Source: Azophilus sp965221755 (GTDB taxonomy: Bacteria > Pseudomonadota > Gammaproteobacteria > Pseudomonadales > Azotimanducaceae). From it: a stretch of 64,000 nt of DNA. The position numbers were made by a program, and so were the translations under genes. Of this stretch, positions 8,992 to 16,929 are shown in pieces. The notes under the pieces are model-generated. The model had not been told where the DNA came from. It was given only the letters and a program-made list of their open reading frames with translations, and did not search any database. Location of the stretch: contig OZ244921.1 of the NCBI GenBank assembly GCA_965221755.1, positions 3,596,001 to 3,660,000 of the forward strand. Reading direction: 5' to 3'. The first letter of the stretch is position 1. Each line of letters opens with the position of its first letter.

Positions 8992-10006
8992 CGAGCAAGT
9001 GGGGATTGAGCAAGGCTTGGGGATCAAACGCCCGCTTGAGGCGCATCATCAGCGGCGTTTGGAAGCCTGGCGCGGCAGCTGCCGGCCAAGCCGCGCCATC
9101 CGTCTCGGCAGCGTAGGCGCGCACCGCCGACGGCGGCTCATCGGTTCGCCACCAGCGCCGCGCGCCCCCCCATTCCACGAGGCAGGGGCCGGTCGGCAGC
9201 TTTGCCGCAGGGGCGCAATGGATCTGCCAAAGTGCCGCGCCGCCCTGGCCCGCACTTTGAAAAATGGGCAATGCACGGTCACGCAGCGCCTGCCAAAGAC
9301 TTAGATCCGGCGACTGCTCCCCGCCGATGCGGGAAGCCGCCGCCTCGACGCTCTCCGCCATTCCCGACAACCGCACGTTGAGCGCGCCGCCGTCAAGGCA
9401 GGTGGCGGAAATCGGCGAAAACCGGCGCGCCCACTTGCGCATCCAAGCCAGCGCTTCAGCAGCGCCGCACTCCAGCCGGCAAGTGAGCTCCCGCTCCGGT
9501 TGCGGGCTCACACGAACGCTGATCGAGAGCAGAATGCCCAAGCTGCCCCAAGCGCCGGCCTGAAGACGGGACAGGTCGTAACCGGCCACGTTCTTCATCA
9601 CCTGCCCGCCAAAGACCAAGCGCTCGCCCAAGCCGTTGATCATCTCGACGCCCAACACCGCATCGCGCAAGGCTCCCCGCCAGGGCCGGCCCGGACCCGA
9701 CCAGCCGGTCGCCACCGCGCCGCCGAGGGTGCCCTTGCCGCCGATCATGGGCGGTTCAAAGGGCAACTGCTGGCGGTGTTGGCCAAGCAGCGCCTGCACG
9801 TCCGCCAGGGGGGTGCCGCCGCGAGCGGTCAAAACCAGCTCCTCCGGCCGATAGTCCACAACGCCCCGGTGCTCAGCCACCGCCAGCGCGTTGCCATGGT
9901 TCGCAGCGGACGCCTTGCTGCCCGCGCCCACCAAGGTCAGCTGCCGTCCGTCGGCGGCGGCGCAGCGCACCGCATCAATGAGTTGGGCGGTCCGCTCCTC
10001 GGACAC
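8972..10006 (-). CDS. glcE: Glycolate oxidase FAD-binding subunit GlcE
   Basis: FAD-linked subunit of glycolate oxidase, 344 residues, the usual GlcE length. The FAD (PCMH-type) domain shows VGAGSKASAANHG, MIGGKGTLGGAVATGWSGPGR and VAGYDLSRLQAGAWGSLGIL. The start is a GTG four nucleotides after the glcD stop, and its end overlaps glcF. Order D-E-F matches the canonical operon. No regulator (GlcC) is visible in the window. Confidence 0.95.
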   Translation of the reverse strand: MSEERTAQLIDAVRCAAADGRQLTLVGAGSKASAANHGNALAVAEHRGVVDYRPEELVLTARGGTPLADVQALLGQHRQQLPFEPPMIGGKGTLGGAVATGWSGPGRPWRGALRDAVLGVEMINGLGERLVFGGQVMKNVAGYDLSRLQAGAWGSLGILLSISVRVSPQPERELTCRLECGAAEALAWMRKWARRFSPISATCLDGGALNVRLSGMAESVEAAASRIGGEQSPDLSLWQALRDRALPIFQSAGQGGAALWQIHCAPAAKLPTGPCLVEWGGARRWWRTDEPPSAVRAYAAETDGAAWPAAAAPGFQTPLMMRLKRAFDPQALLNPHLLDADALQ

Positions 10007-10010
10007 CCGA

Positions 10011-11465
10011 TCAGAACCTGTCCAAACCGGAAAACGGCAACTCGCCGCGATGGACGTGCATGCCGCCGTACTCCGCGCACCGGCTCAAGGTGGGGATGGC
10101 CTTGCCCGGATTGAGCAGCCGCGGTGGATCGAAGGCCTCCTTGACGCGCTCGAACTGGGCCAGCTCAGCGGCCCCGAACTGGGCGCACATGGGCGTGAGC
10201 TTCTCCACCCCCACCCCATGCTCGCCGGTCACCGTGCCGCCGACGCTGACGCACAGCTCAAGGATCTCGCGGCCGATGGACTCGGCCAACTCGACCTGTC
10301 CTTGCTGGTTGGCATCATAAAGAATGAGCGGATGCAGGTTGCCGTCGCCGGCATGGAAGACGTTGCCGACCGTCAAGCCGTAGCGTTCGGAGAGTTCGCC
10401 GATGCCGTTGAGCACCGCCGCCAAGGCCGCTCGCGGAATGGTGCCGTCCATGCAGTAGTAGTCCGGAGCGATTCGGCCCACCGCCGGAAATGCGGCCTTG
10501 CGCCCCGCCCACAAGCGCGCTTGGCGCTCAGCGCTTTCCGCTTGCTGGATGTCGTAGGCGCCCGCCTCAGCGAACAAGCGGGCAGCGTAGCCCTGCAAGG
10601 CCCTAGCCTCGGCGGCGTCACCGTCGAGCTCGCAGAGCAGGATGGCCGCCGCATCACGCGGGTAGCCGGCATTGGCGAAGTCCTCGGCGGCCCGCAAGGT
10701 GAGCTGGTCCATCAATTCCAGGCCCGCCGGAATGACGCCTTCGCCGATGATCCGCGTCACCGCGCCCGCAGCGGCCTCCAAGGCGCGGAACGCCGCCAGC
10801 AGCACCACTTTCGCCGGCGCCTCCGGGAGTAGCCGCACGGTCACTTCGGTGACCACCCCCAACATCCCCTCGCTGCCGCACAGCAGCGCGAGGAGGTCAT
10901 AGCCCGGATAGTCGAAGCCCTTGCCGCCCATTGCCAGCGTGTCGCCGTCGATGGTCCGCACCTTGAGGCCGACGACGTTGTGGACGGTCAGCCCGTACTT
11001 CAGGCAGTGGACGCCGCCGGAGTTTTCGGCCACGTTGCCGCCAATGCTGCAGGCCAGCTGGGATGACGGGTCCGGCGCGTAGTGCAGCCCATGCTCGGCG
11101 ACCGCTTCGCTGATGGCCAGATTGCGCACCCCCGGCTGCACCCTGGCGACGCAGTTGTCCAAGTCAACCTCCAGAATGCGGTTGAGCTTGGAGAGCCCCA
11201 GCACCAAGCCGTCGCGAACCGGGCGAGCGCCGCCCGACAGCCCGGTGCCCGCGCCGCGCGGCACCACCGGCACACCGTGTTCCCGGCAAACCGCCAAAAC
11301 CTCGCACACCTCATCCTCGGTCCCCGGCAGCGCCACCGCCCAAGGCAGCTCCCGAATGGCGGTCAGGCCGTCCGTCTCGTAGGGGCGCATGGCAGCGGGC
11401 TCGGTGATCAGGGCGCCGGTGACCAGCACACTGCGCAGTCGCTCCAGAACCCGAGTGTCTTTCAT
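10011..11465 (-). CDS. glcD: Glycolate oxidase catalytic subunit GlcD
   Basis: FAD-dependent catalytic subunit of about 484 residues. FAD-binding motifs are VPRGAGTGLSGGARP, SIGGNVAENSGG and YDLLALLCGSEGMLGVVTE. The C-terminal FAD-oxidase domain contains VFHAGDGNLHPLI and GTVTGEHGVGVEKL. The ATG at 11465 is preceded by GGAGG (11 nt away); an alternative ATG at 11483 overlaps the stop of the upstream restriction gene. First gene of the glcDEF cluster. Glycolate use implies exposure to algal or photorespiratory exudates or 2-phosphoglycolate salvage (inference). Confidence 0.95.
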   Translation of the reverse strand: MKDTRVLERLRSVLVTGALITEPAAMRPYETDGLTAIRELPWAVALPGTEDEVCEVLAVCREHGVPVVPRGAGTGLSGGARPVRDGLVLGLSKLNRILEVDLDNCVARVQPGVRNLAISEAVAEHGLHYAPDPSSQLACSIGGNVAENSGGVHCLKYGLTVHNVVGLKVRTIDGDTLAMGGKGFDYPGYDLLALLCGSEGMLGVVTEVTVRLLPEAPAKVVLLAAFRALEAAAGAVTRIIGEGVIPAGLELMDQLTLRAAEDFANAGYPRDAAAILLCELDGDAAEARALQGYAARLFAEAGAYDIQQAESAERQARLWAGRKAAFPAVGRIAPDYYCMDGTIPRAALAAVLNGIGELSERYGLTVGNVFHAGDGNLHPLILYDANQQGQVELAESIGREILELCVSVGGTVTGEHGVGVEKLTPMCAQFGAAELAQFERVKEAFDPPRLLNPGKAIPTLSRCAEYGGMHVHRGELPFSGLDRF

Positions 11466-11482
11466 CAGCGGCAAAACCTCCA

Positions 11483-12182
11483 TCAGCCCTTAATTTGAGG
11501 GTGCAAAAGGCGAATGCGGCTTTGGATCGTTTCCCGCAGCGTCCGCAAGTCCATGCCATGGACGTCAAGCGTCAGATCGTTGAAACGCGAAAAGAACGAC
11601 TTGGGAATGTGGGGGTTGTTCAGCGTTGAACCACGCTGAATCACGTACCGAGCGCGTTGTCTGAGGATTTCAAGCATCTTAGCGGGCGTGTAGCCTTGGC
11701 GGACATCCATTTCAGACGCATACTTGGCTTTGCTCCACTGCCGCTTCATCAACGCTTGGGCATCAGCCAACTCGTAAGTTTCCTTACGGCCGCAAATGAT
11801 ATCCAAGTCGTCCCGATTCAGTTTCTCCGCAAACCGTTCTCCCAAAGCGAAGTCAGGCCTCATGTATGACTCGACCTTGCCGATCCAGGCCTCCATTGCA
11901 TCGGGGCCGAGCGCCAACACTCGTGCCAGATCAGTACCGGATCGATCATAGAACCCAAAAAACCCAGACCCGGTTCCGCCACCGCTGGATGTGATTTGGC
12001 CCAACGTCGCGGGCGGTCGAAACCGAATCTGTAGTTGTGGACTTCAGTTCAATGCGACAGAACCGCTCCAACCCTTCCTCTTCAAAATCGAGAAAGGCAT
12101 CGACCTCAGATCGGCCCTCACCCAGCCTGGGCCCCAAAAGGGCGCACATTTCAAGCTCCCGCCTGTCGTCTTGAATGGCCAC
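11483..12182 (-). pseudogene. Type II restriction endonuclease, frameshifted
   Basis: The upstream part (GTG at 12182) reads EMCALLGPRLGEGRSEVDAF, FCRIELKSTTTDSVSTARDV and HIQRWRNRVWVF; the ELK is consistent with a PD-(D/E)XK nuclease core. The remainder (…FGFYDRSGTDLARVLALG… to …RIRLLHPQIKG) lies one frame away. The shift falls in a run of six T on the coding strand (A run at 11957-11962). Removing one T restores a continuous protein of about 232 residues. It starts 2 nt after the methyltransferase stop, the normal layout of a type II pair. It may be truly inactive, phase-variable, or a sequencing error in the homopolymer. Confidence 0.75.
11957..11962 (-). other. Homopolymer frameshift site in restriction gene
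   Basis: Six-base A run (T run on the coding strand) where the restriction endonuclease frame breaks. With five T the protein would read VWVFGFYDRSG across the site without interruption. Confidence 0.75.
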
Positions 12183-12183
12183 A

Positions 12184-13341
12184 TCAGGCCTTCAGCGCAT
12201 CGGCGATTGAGCTGGCTATGGCATAACCCACCGGGGGACACACGGAATTCCCGATTTGTCCAATGACTTGGTAAACGGCGCCCTTGAACCGCCATTCTTC
12301 AGGAAATCCCTGAAGGAGGCCGCAATCCTGCACCGACAGCCGGAAGTGACCGTTTTCCGGCGGGAATCGCGCGGCCGCCTCTCGCGACTCCTGAACGCCA
12401 TTGGGCCAAATGCGCAACTGCCGCCATACCGTCTGGCTGGCCTTGCTGTTCAGAATGCTGGTCGTCTTGCGCGGACCGGTGAAGCCTGACCGCAAGGTCG
12501 GCGCAAAGCAGTCAAATCCGGCGTCCTCCAAGCCCAATGCCTCACGAGCCCGCAAAGTTCGACGCTTGACCGAGAAGAGCTCATCCTGATGACCATGAGT
12601 CGCCCTCGGTGTGATGTATCGTCCAGCCGCAGCAGACGACCGAAAGCCCACAAAAAAGACCCTCTGCCGCTCTTGGGGCACGCCAAAGGCCGTGGCGGAG
12701 AGACGAAAAGCGTCGATGGCGTAGGAACGCGAGAGCGGCTCGACTATCGTTTCCTTGACGTATCGGTCGAATCGACGGCCCAGCAATCCCGGCACGTTTT
12801 CCGCGACAAAGGCCGCCGGACGAATCGCTTGAATGGCGCGAATGAATGACGGCCACATGTCCCTGCTGTCAGCGCCGCCAATTTGCTTTCCAGCAACGGA
12901 GAATGGCTGGCACGGAGGACCGCCGTGGACAACGTCCACCGTTCCCGCAAACTCGCCGAAATCAGCGGTTGACACATCGCCGTCTGAACCCGACAGGACC
13001 GTCCAATTGGGTCGGTTTGCCTTAAGGGTCTCTCCGCACACATCAAGTAAGTCGAAGCTGGCGACATGTTGCAGGCCAGCCCGCTCGAAGCCCAAATCAA
13101 GTCCGCCGCCACCCGAGAAAAGCGACAGCGAGCACAGGCCCCGGCGCTTGCGTTCCGGCATCAGCGCCTCGGGCCGAAACGCCGGACGGTTGGCTTCCGC
13201 CCTGCTTGGGCAGAGCTCGCCGCGCCGTGCCGCCGCCTTGCGTGACCGGGACCGAGCGGAGACTTCCCGGTACCAGTCCCGCTTTTCGTCGGAGATGTCG
13301 TAGGGCATCGGGGCCATGGCGATCGGAGGACTTCCGCCCAT
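12184..13341 (-). CDS. DNA (cytosine-5) methyltransferase of a type II R-M system
   Basis: Transfers methyl from SAM to C5 of cytosine in the recognition site. Conserved motifs in order: I LFSGGGGLDLGFERAG, IV GGPPCQPFSVAGKQ (catalytic Cys), VI AFVAENVPGLL, VIII QERQRVFFVGF, and X GQIGNSVCPPVGYAIA. About 385 residues, typical of Dcm-like enzymes, with an extra N-terminal segment of about 65 residues. Start uncertain: ATGs at 13341/13344 have GGAAGGGG upstream, but 13308 is also possible. The downstream nuclease gene is frameshifted, so the methylase may be left protecting DNA alone. Confidence 0.93.
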   Translation of the reverse strand: MGGSPPIAMAPMPYDISDEKRDWYREVSARSRSRKAAARRGELCPSRAEANRPAFRPEALMPERKRRGLCSLSLFSGGGGLDLGFERAGLQHVASFDLLDVCGETLKANRPNWTVLSGSDGDVSTADFGEFAGTVDVVHGGPPCQPFSVAGKQIGGADSRDMWPSFIRAIQAIRPAAFVAENVPGLLGRRFDRYVKETIVEPLSRSYAIDAFRLSATAFGVPQERQRVFFVGFRSSAAAGRYITPRATHGHQDELFSVKRRTLRAREALGLEDAGFDCFAPTLRSGFTGPRKTTSILNSKASQTVWRQLRIWPNGVQESREAAARFPPENGHFRLSVQDCGLLQGFPEEWRFKGAVYQVIGQIGNSVCPPVGYAIASSIADALKA

Positions 13342-13411
13342 CATACACCCCTTCCACGCGCCAGCTTGCCGCAAGGCTCCCTAACGGAAGCCGTTTCGGG
13401 CCAAACCGCGA

Positions 13412-14275
13412 TCAACCGGCGTGAATCCGCCCAAGAAAGTTGCGTATGCGATCCACAACGCCGGGTTCGTCCAGCATCGGCGCATGGCCCACCTCCGGAA
13501 CGGTGACGGGCGTGAGTTGGGGATGACGCCGCTGCATCTGCGCGAAGCAGGCTTCGTCGAGAATGTCCGACAGAGCGCCGCGCAGAGCGAGAACCGGGGT
13601 ATCGCGCATGGCGTCAAACAAAGGCCAAGCGTCCGGCGGCACCGCATTGGCGCCGGAAGCCCGCAACGGTTCGGCGATGGCCGGATCGTAGAGCAGGCGG
13701 GGTTCGCCCGCCGCGTCCTCCGCATAGGTTCGACGCACCCAACGCGCCCAGTCCTCGCGCCGGTAGCGGGGGAAGGCGAGGCCATTGAGCGCCTTGGCTT
13801 GGTCGATGGCCTCGTCCCAGGTCCTGACCGGCGGCGCCTTGCCGACGGTGCCCATGATGCGCGCCAAACCCTGCCCGTTCACCACCGGGCCGATGTCGTT
13901 GACAACCACGCCATGAAAACGGCCCGGCTGGGCGGCCACCATCATCATGGCCATGATGCCGCCCATGGAGGTGCCCACCAACACGAGCTCCTCAAGGGCC
14001 AGCCTCTCGATCAAGGTGGACATGTCCGCGACATAGCGGGCCGGCGTGTAGTTGGCCGAATCCGCATCCCATGCCGACCGGCCCCGACCGCGCTGATCCA
14101 CAGCGACAATCCGATACTCGTCTTGAAGCTCCGTCGCAAGGTCGCCGAAGTCCGCCGAATTGCGGCTTAAGCCGTGCATGCACAGCAAGGCAAGTGGCGC
14201 TGTGGCACTACCGTAGTCCCGGGCGTAAAGCTTCAGGCCGTCGTCGCTCCGATACCAAACATCCTGATAGGTCAC
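13412..14275 (-). CDS. Alpha/beta hydrolase
   Basis: A 287-residue serine hydrolase. Oxyanion-hole segment LLCMHGLSRNSADF near residue 32, nucleophile elbow VLVGTSMGGIMAM near residue 105, probable acid in ALRGALSDILDEACF, and catalytic His in VPEVGHAPMLDEP near the end. No signal peptide. The family includes esterases, lactonases and C-C hydrolases; substrate cannot be assigned. It is a single gene on the minus strand with a divergent metF-like gene 412 nt away. Confidence 0.88.
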   Translation of the reverse strand: MTYQDVWYRSDDGLKLYARDYGSATAPLALLCMHGLSRNSADFGDLATELQDEYRIVAVDQRGRGRSAWDADSANYTPARYVADMSTLIERLALEELVLVGTSMGGIMAMMMVAAQPGRFHGVVVNDIGPVVNGQGLARIMGTVGKAPPVRTWDEAIDQAKALNGLAFPRYRREDWARWVRRTYAEDAAGEPRLLYDPAIAEPLRASGANAVPPDAWPLFDAMRDTPVLALRGALSDILDEACFAQMQRRHPQLTPVTVPEVGHAPMLDEPGVVDRIRNFLGRIHAG

Positions 14276-14687
14276 TTGCCGAGTTTCTCCTGCCCCGTCA
14301 AAGCCATTGGCCAGCCCCGGCGCGACGCATCCTCAATGCCGTGGGAAGAGCCGCGCGGCCGGCGCGCCGTCCCCACTTGCCGCAGGAGCGCGCGCGAACT
14401 GCGACGGCGAGGCGATGATGCCCCAAACCGACGAACGGGCGCGGCACCAAGCGCGACGCCTCGACCATGCGAAAAGCACGCCGCCGCAACTATAACCGGA
14501 ACGCCGTTGTTGCGCATCCTGAAGGCCCTTCATGCCCACGCGGTTGACCGCAACCGCACCCAAGCCCATAGTTCCGCCTCGTCGATTGCGGGCGTTGCAG
14601 GTCATGCCGCATGCCCCAAACCCGCGCCGCCTCGCAGCCGAGCGCGAATGACACATCAACCTGCCGCCCAAACCCAAGGACCGACCC
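14276..14687. other. Divergent intergenic region
   Basis: Lies between the minus-strand hydrolase and the plus-strand MetF-like gene, so it should hold both promoters. A weak TATAAC box at about 14491 is the only promoter-like element seen. No coding sequence or RNA is recognised. Confidence 0.4.
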
Positions 14688-15557
14688 ATGAGCAATCTCT
14701 CCGACTCGCTAGCCCAAAACCCGTTCACGCTGACCGCGGAGCTGAACCCGCCCAAGGGCACGGGGCTCGATGACCTGTTCGCCGCCGCCGATGCGCTCAA
14801 GGACTCGGTCACCGCCTTCAACCTGACCGACTCGGCGGCCTCGAGGATGGCGATGGCGCCCTTGGCGGTGGCCCGCCTGCTTGAGGAGCGGGGCATCGAA
14901 TCGACCCTGCAGATCGCCGGCCGGGACCGCAACCGCCTGGCCATTCAGGCGGACATGCTCGCCGCCCATGCGCTCGGCGTGGAGAACATCGTCTGCATGA
15001 CCGGCGACCCGCCCTCCGGCGGCGACCACCCGGAAGCCAAGCCGGTGTTCGACTTGGGCGCTGAGGACATTCTGAGGGCGGCGGCCGGTTTGCAAGCAGG
15101 CCACGACTTGGCGGGCAACGCCCTCAAGGGCGGCCCGAGTTTCCTGCGGGGCGCCGTGGTCAACGTGGCGGTGCCGGACCTCGGCAAGGAAATCGGGCGC
15201 ATGGAAGGCAAAATCGAAGCGGGCGCCGAGTTCTTCCAAACCAACGCCGTCTATGACCCCGCCGGGTTCGAAGCGTTCATGAAGCGGGTGGAGGGGCTCA
15301 AGGTGCCCATTCTCGCCGGCATCATCCTGCTGAAGTCCGCCAGGCAGGCCCGCTACATGACCGAGAAAATCCCCGGCGTGACGGTGCCCGAGCCGCTCAT
15401 CGACGAGCTGGAGAGCGCTGAGAGCCGCTTTGCGGCCAGCGTGGCCATGGCGGGCCGCATCGTGCGCGACGTTGCCCCCATGTGCCAAGGCGTCCACGTC
15501 ATGGCCATTGGCTGGGAGCGCCGCATTCCAGCGGTCATGGAAGCGGCGGGATTCTGA
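14688..15557 (+). CDS. Methylenetetrahydrofolate reductase family protein
   Basis: A 289-residue TIM-barrel protein of the MetF family. It begins FTLTAELNPPKGTGLDDL and continues with VTAFNLTDSAASRMAMAPL, ENIVCMTGDPPSGGDHPEAK (the conserved GDPP flavin/folate segment) and GAEFFQTNAVYDPAGF. MetF reduces 5,10-methylene-THF to 5-methyl-THF. This short, divergent type is often found outside the methionine pathway, for example with methyltransferase or C1 systems, so exact use is uncertain. No partner gene is adjacent. Confidence 0.82.
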   Translation: MSNLSDSLAQNPFTLTAELNPPKGTGLDDLFAAADALKDSVTAFNLTDSAASRMAMAPLAVARLLEERGIESTLQIAGRDRNRLAIQADMLAAHALGVENIVCMTGDPPSGGDHPEAKPVFDLGAEDILRAAAGLQAGHDLAGNALKGGPSFLRGAVVNVAVPDLGKEIGRMEGKIEAGAEFFQTNAVYDPAGFEAFMKRVEGLKVPILAGIILLKSARQARYMTEKIPGVTVPEPLIDELESAESRFAASVAMAGRIVRDVAPMCQGVHVMAIGWERRIPAVMEAAGF

Positions 15558-15619
15558 CCGCCCTGCGCAGCACAGCCAACGAGAGCCTGACCAACCGCAT
15601 CGAAAGGGAATTATACACT

Positions 15620-15904
15620 TCACTCCCAAACCGACCTAAGCGGCTTGTGGGGCCTCCTATCGATTTGACGGGTCGTTGGGGAGGTGTTGGCCCGCCTGCG
15701 CCCCTCGCCGTCCAAGCGGGCGCCAAGCTCGTTCGCCAGTCCCCGACGCCGGATGTTTAGGGCGGCGTGTGCGTCGGCGTTCGCCGCGCGCCCGCAAGCC
15801 TGACATCGAAATTCGCTTTGGGTTCGCCGCTTGGCCGGGTCCGTGAACCCGCAGCCATGGCACGTTTGGCTGGTGAACCCGGCGCCATAGGTGGCGAGGG
15901 CAGG
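15620..15904 (-). pseudogene. TnpB (IS200/IS605 family) 3' remnant
   Basis: Carries the C-terminal part of a TnpB RNA-guided nuclease: YGAGFTSQTCHGCGFTDPAK, FRCQACG (two CxxC zinc-ribbon pairs) and ANADAHAALNIRRRG, which contains the RuvC-III Asp. Everything before the zinc ribbon is missing. After the zinc ribbon the frame runs into the element's right end and stops at 15620-15622. The 5' boundary abuts a short tandem repeat. Confidence 0.82.
15622..15675 (-). repeat. Right-end copy 1 of IS605-like element
   Basis: Near-identical in inverted orientation to 16840-16894, differing mainly by one indel (GGAGGCCCC versus GGAGGCTCCC) over about 54 nt. It lies directly at the 3' end of the TnpB remnant, where IS605-type elements encode their right end and guide-RNA scaffold. 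Confidence 0.8.
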
Positions 15905-15931
15905 TTGGCCGCACAAATCCCCTGTGCGTTG

Positions 15932-15965
15932 ACAAAGCCGGAAAAAACACAAAGCCGGAAAAAAA
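15932..15965. repeat. 17-bp imperfect tandem duplication
   Basis: Two adjacent copies of acaaagccggaaaaaac (second copy ends in a instead of c). They mark the truncated 5' edge of the TnpB remnant. Confidence 0.85.
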
Positions 15966-15966
15966 A

Positions 15967-15995
15967 TTGACAATTATGGGTGGGCAGGATTAGGG
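15967..15995 (+). promoter_or_regulatory. Possible promoter for Calx-beta gene
   Basis: A perfect -35-like TTGACA at 15967-15972 lies 50-75 nt upstream of the Calx-beta start. The -10 match about 17 nt later (TTAGGG) is poor, so this is tentative. Confidence 0.3.
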
Positions 15996-16042
15996 TGGAA
16001 CCCGCAGCAAACACAGAACGCTCTGATGAAAGGAGATTACGG

Positions 16043-16597
16043 ATGCAGTCGATGATTGAAGCAAGCCAATGGACCCAATTTTTCCGCAAGCCTGCCGGCC
16101 TCCCGCTTGGCCTGATGGCGCTTGCCGCCCTGGCGGCCAGCATGGCGGCTCCGGCGCAGGCCGGCAACCTGATCGTGAAGGAGGGGGAGACGGCCACGTT
16201 CGAGATTACGGTGACGAAGGCGAGGACGGACCGGTACTACAGTCCGGACCCCCGCATTCGCGTCTATTACTCCGCCGCGCAAGGCGGAACGGCCAAGGGG
16301 GGCCACAAGCGGGAGGGAGCCGACTACTCAACCCTCAATCCGGGCGTCTTCTTCGCTCAAGGGAAGGTTGGGGAGCCCATGAAGATCGATGTGAGGACCT
16401 TCAGTGACGACAAGGTCGAAGCCGATGAGACCATCAAGATGCAGATAACCGCCATTAAGTGGATCAGCGGGTGGTTTTGGAGCAACTCGCCGCGTTCCAG
16501 CTGGAACGTTGAGGGGATGCCGGACACGATCACCATCAAGGACCGGACGCCCCGGACGGGCACCGTCGATTGGAGCCTCTGCTACTGGGGGTGCTGA
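16043..16597 (+). CDS. Secreted single Calx-beta domain protein
   Basis: A 184-residue protein with a signal peptide (basic start, hydrophobic LGLMALAALAASMAAPAQA, cleavage after AQA near residue 41). One Calx-beta-like domain follows: IVKEGETATFEITVTKA, RIRVYYSAAQGGTAK, GADYSTLNPGVFFAQGKVG and SDDKVEADETIKMQI. The DDKVEADE segment is the acidic Ca-binding-type motif of the fold. The tail carries two cysteines (CYWGC). AAAGGAGA lies 7 nt before the ATG. It probably works outside the cytoplasm in adhesion or matrix contacts (inference). It sits between inverted copies of an IS right end. Confidence 0.82.
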   Translation: MQSMIEASQWTQFFRKPAGLPLGLMALAALAASMAAPAQAGNLIVKEGETATFEITVTKARTDRYYSPDPRIRVYYSAAQGGTAKGGHKREGADYSTLNPGVFFAQGKVGEPMKIDVRTFSDDKVEADETIKMQITAIKWISGWFWSNSPRSSWNVEGMPDTITIKDRTPRTGTVDWSLCYWGC

Positions 16598-16693
16598 GGC
16601 ACATCCGGTGGATTGCCCTCAACGGGCTTGCCTCCGGTTCGGGACAAGGGCGTGCCCGATACAGGCTCTGACGCCCGTAAGTTCCGGGGATTG

Positions 16694-16744
16694 CATGCTT
16701 GAGTCCCCACGCTTGAAACCCATAAATCATCGGGGACTTGCATG
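16694..16744. repeat. Stem-loop downstream of Calx-beta gene
   Basis: AGTCCCC (16702-16708) pairs with GGGGACT (16732-16738), extended by CATGC/GCATG outside. There is no U-run, so it is not a classical terminator; it may be part of the second IS end. Confidence 0.5.
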
Positions 16745-16790
16745 GAAAGATTGACAACCGGCCACTAGGCGGCCAGTCGAGCCTCGCCGT

Positions 16791-16854
16791 CGATTTGACG
16801 GGCCAATGAGGAGGTGTCGGCCTACCTACGCCTCCCTAGCGACCCGTCAAATCG
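16791..16854. repeat. Inverted repeat within IS right-end copy 2
   Basis: CGATTTGACGGG (16791-16802) is the exact reverse complement of CCCGTCAAATCG (16843-16854), with a 40-nt loop. It overlaps the second copy of the IS605-like right end and could form a guide-RNA-scaffold-like hairpin. Confidence 0.65.
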
Positions 16855-16894
16855 ATAGGAGGCTCCCACAAGCCGCTTAGGTCGGTTTGGGAGT
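16840..16894 (+). repeat. Right-end copy 2 of IS605-like element, without tnpB
   Basis: Inverted copy of 15622-15675, oriented with its outer end at about 16894-16912 in an AT-rich stretch (atgtatagtatata). No TnpB coding sequence precedes it. It is therefore a solo right end, possibly a guide-RNA-only derivative. Confidence 0.75.
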
Positions 16895-16929
16895 CAAATG
16901 TATAGTATATAAGGCCCCATCGAAAGGCT

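Noticed and set aside
11957..11962. Programmed ribosomal frameshift in the restriction gene
   Set aside because: The run would allow slippage, but similar homopolymer breaks occur in two unrelated genes here. No stimulatory structure was recognised; mutation or sequencing error is simpler.
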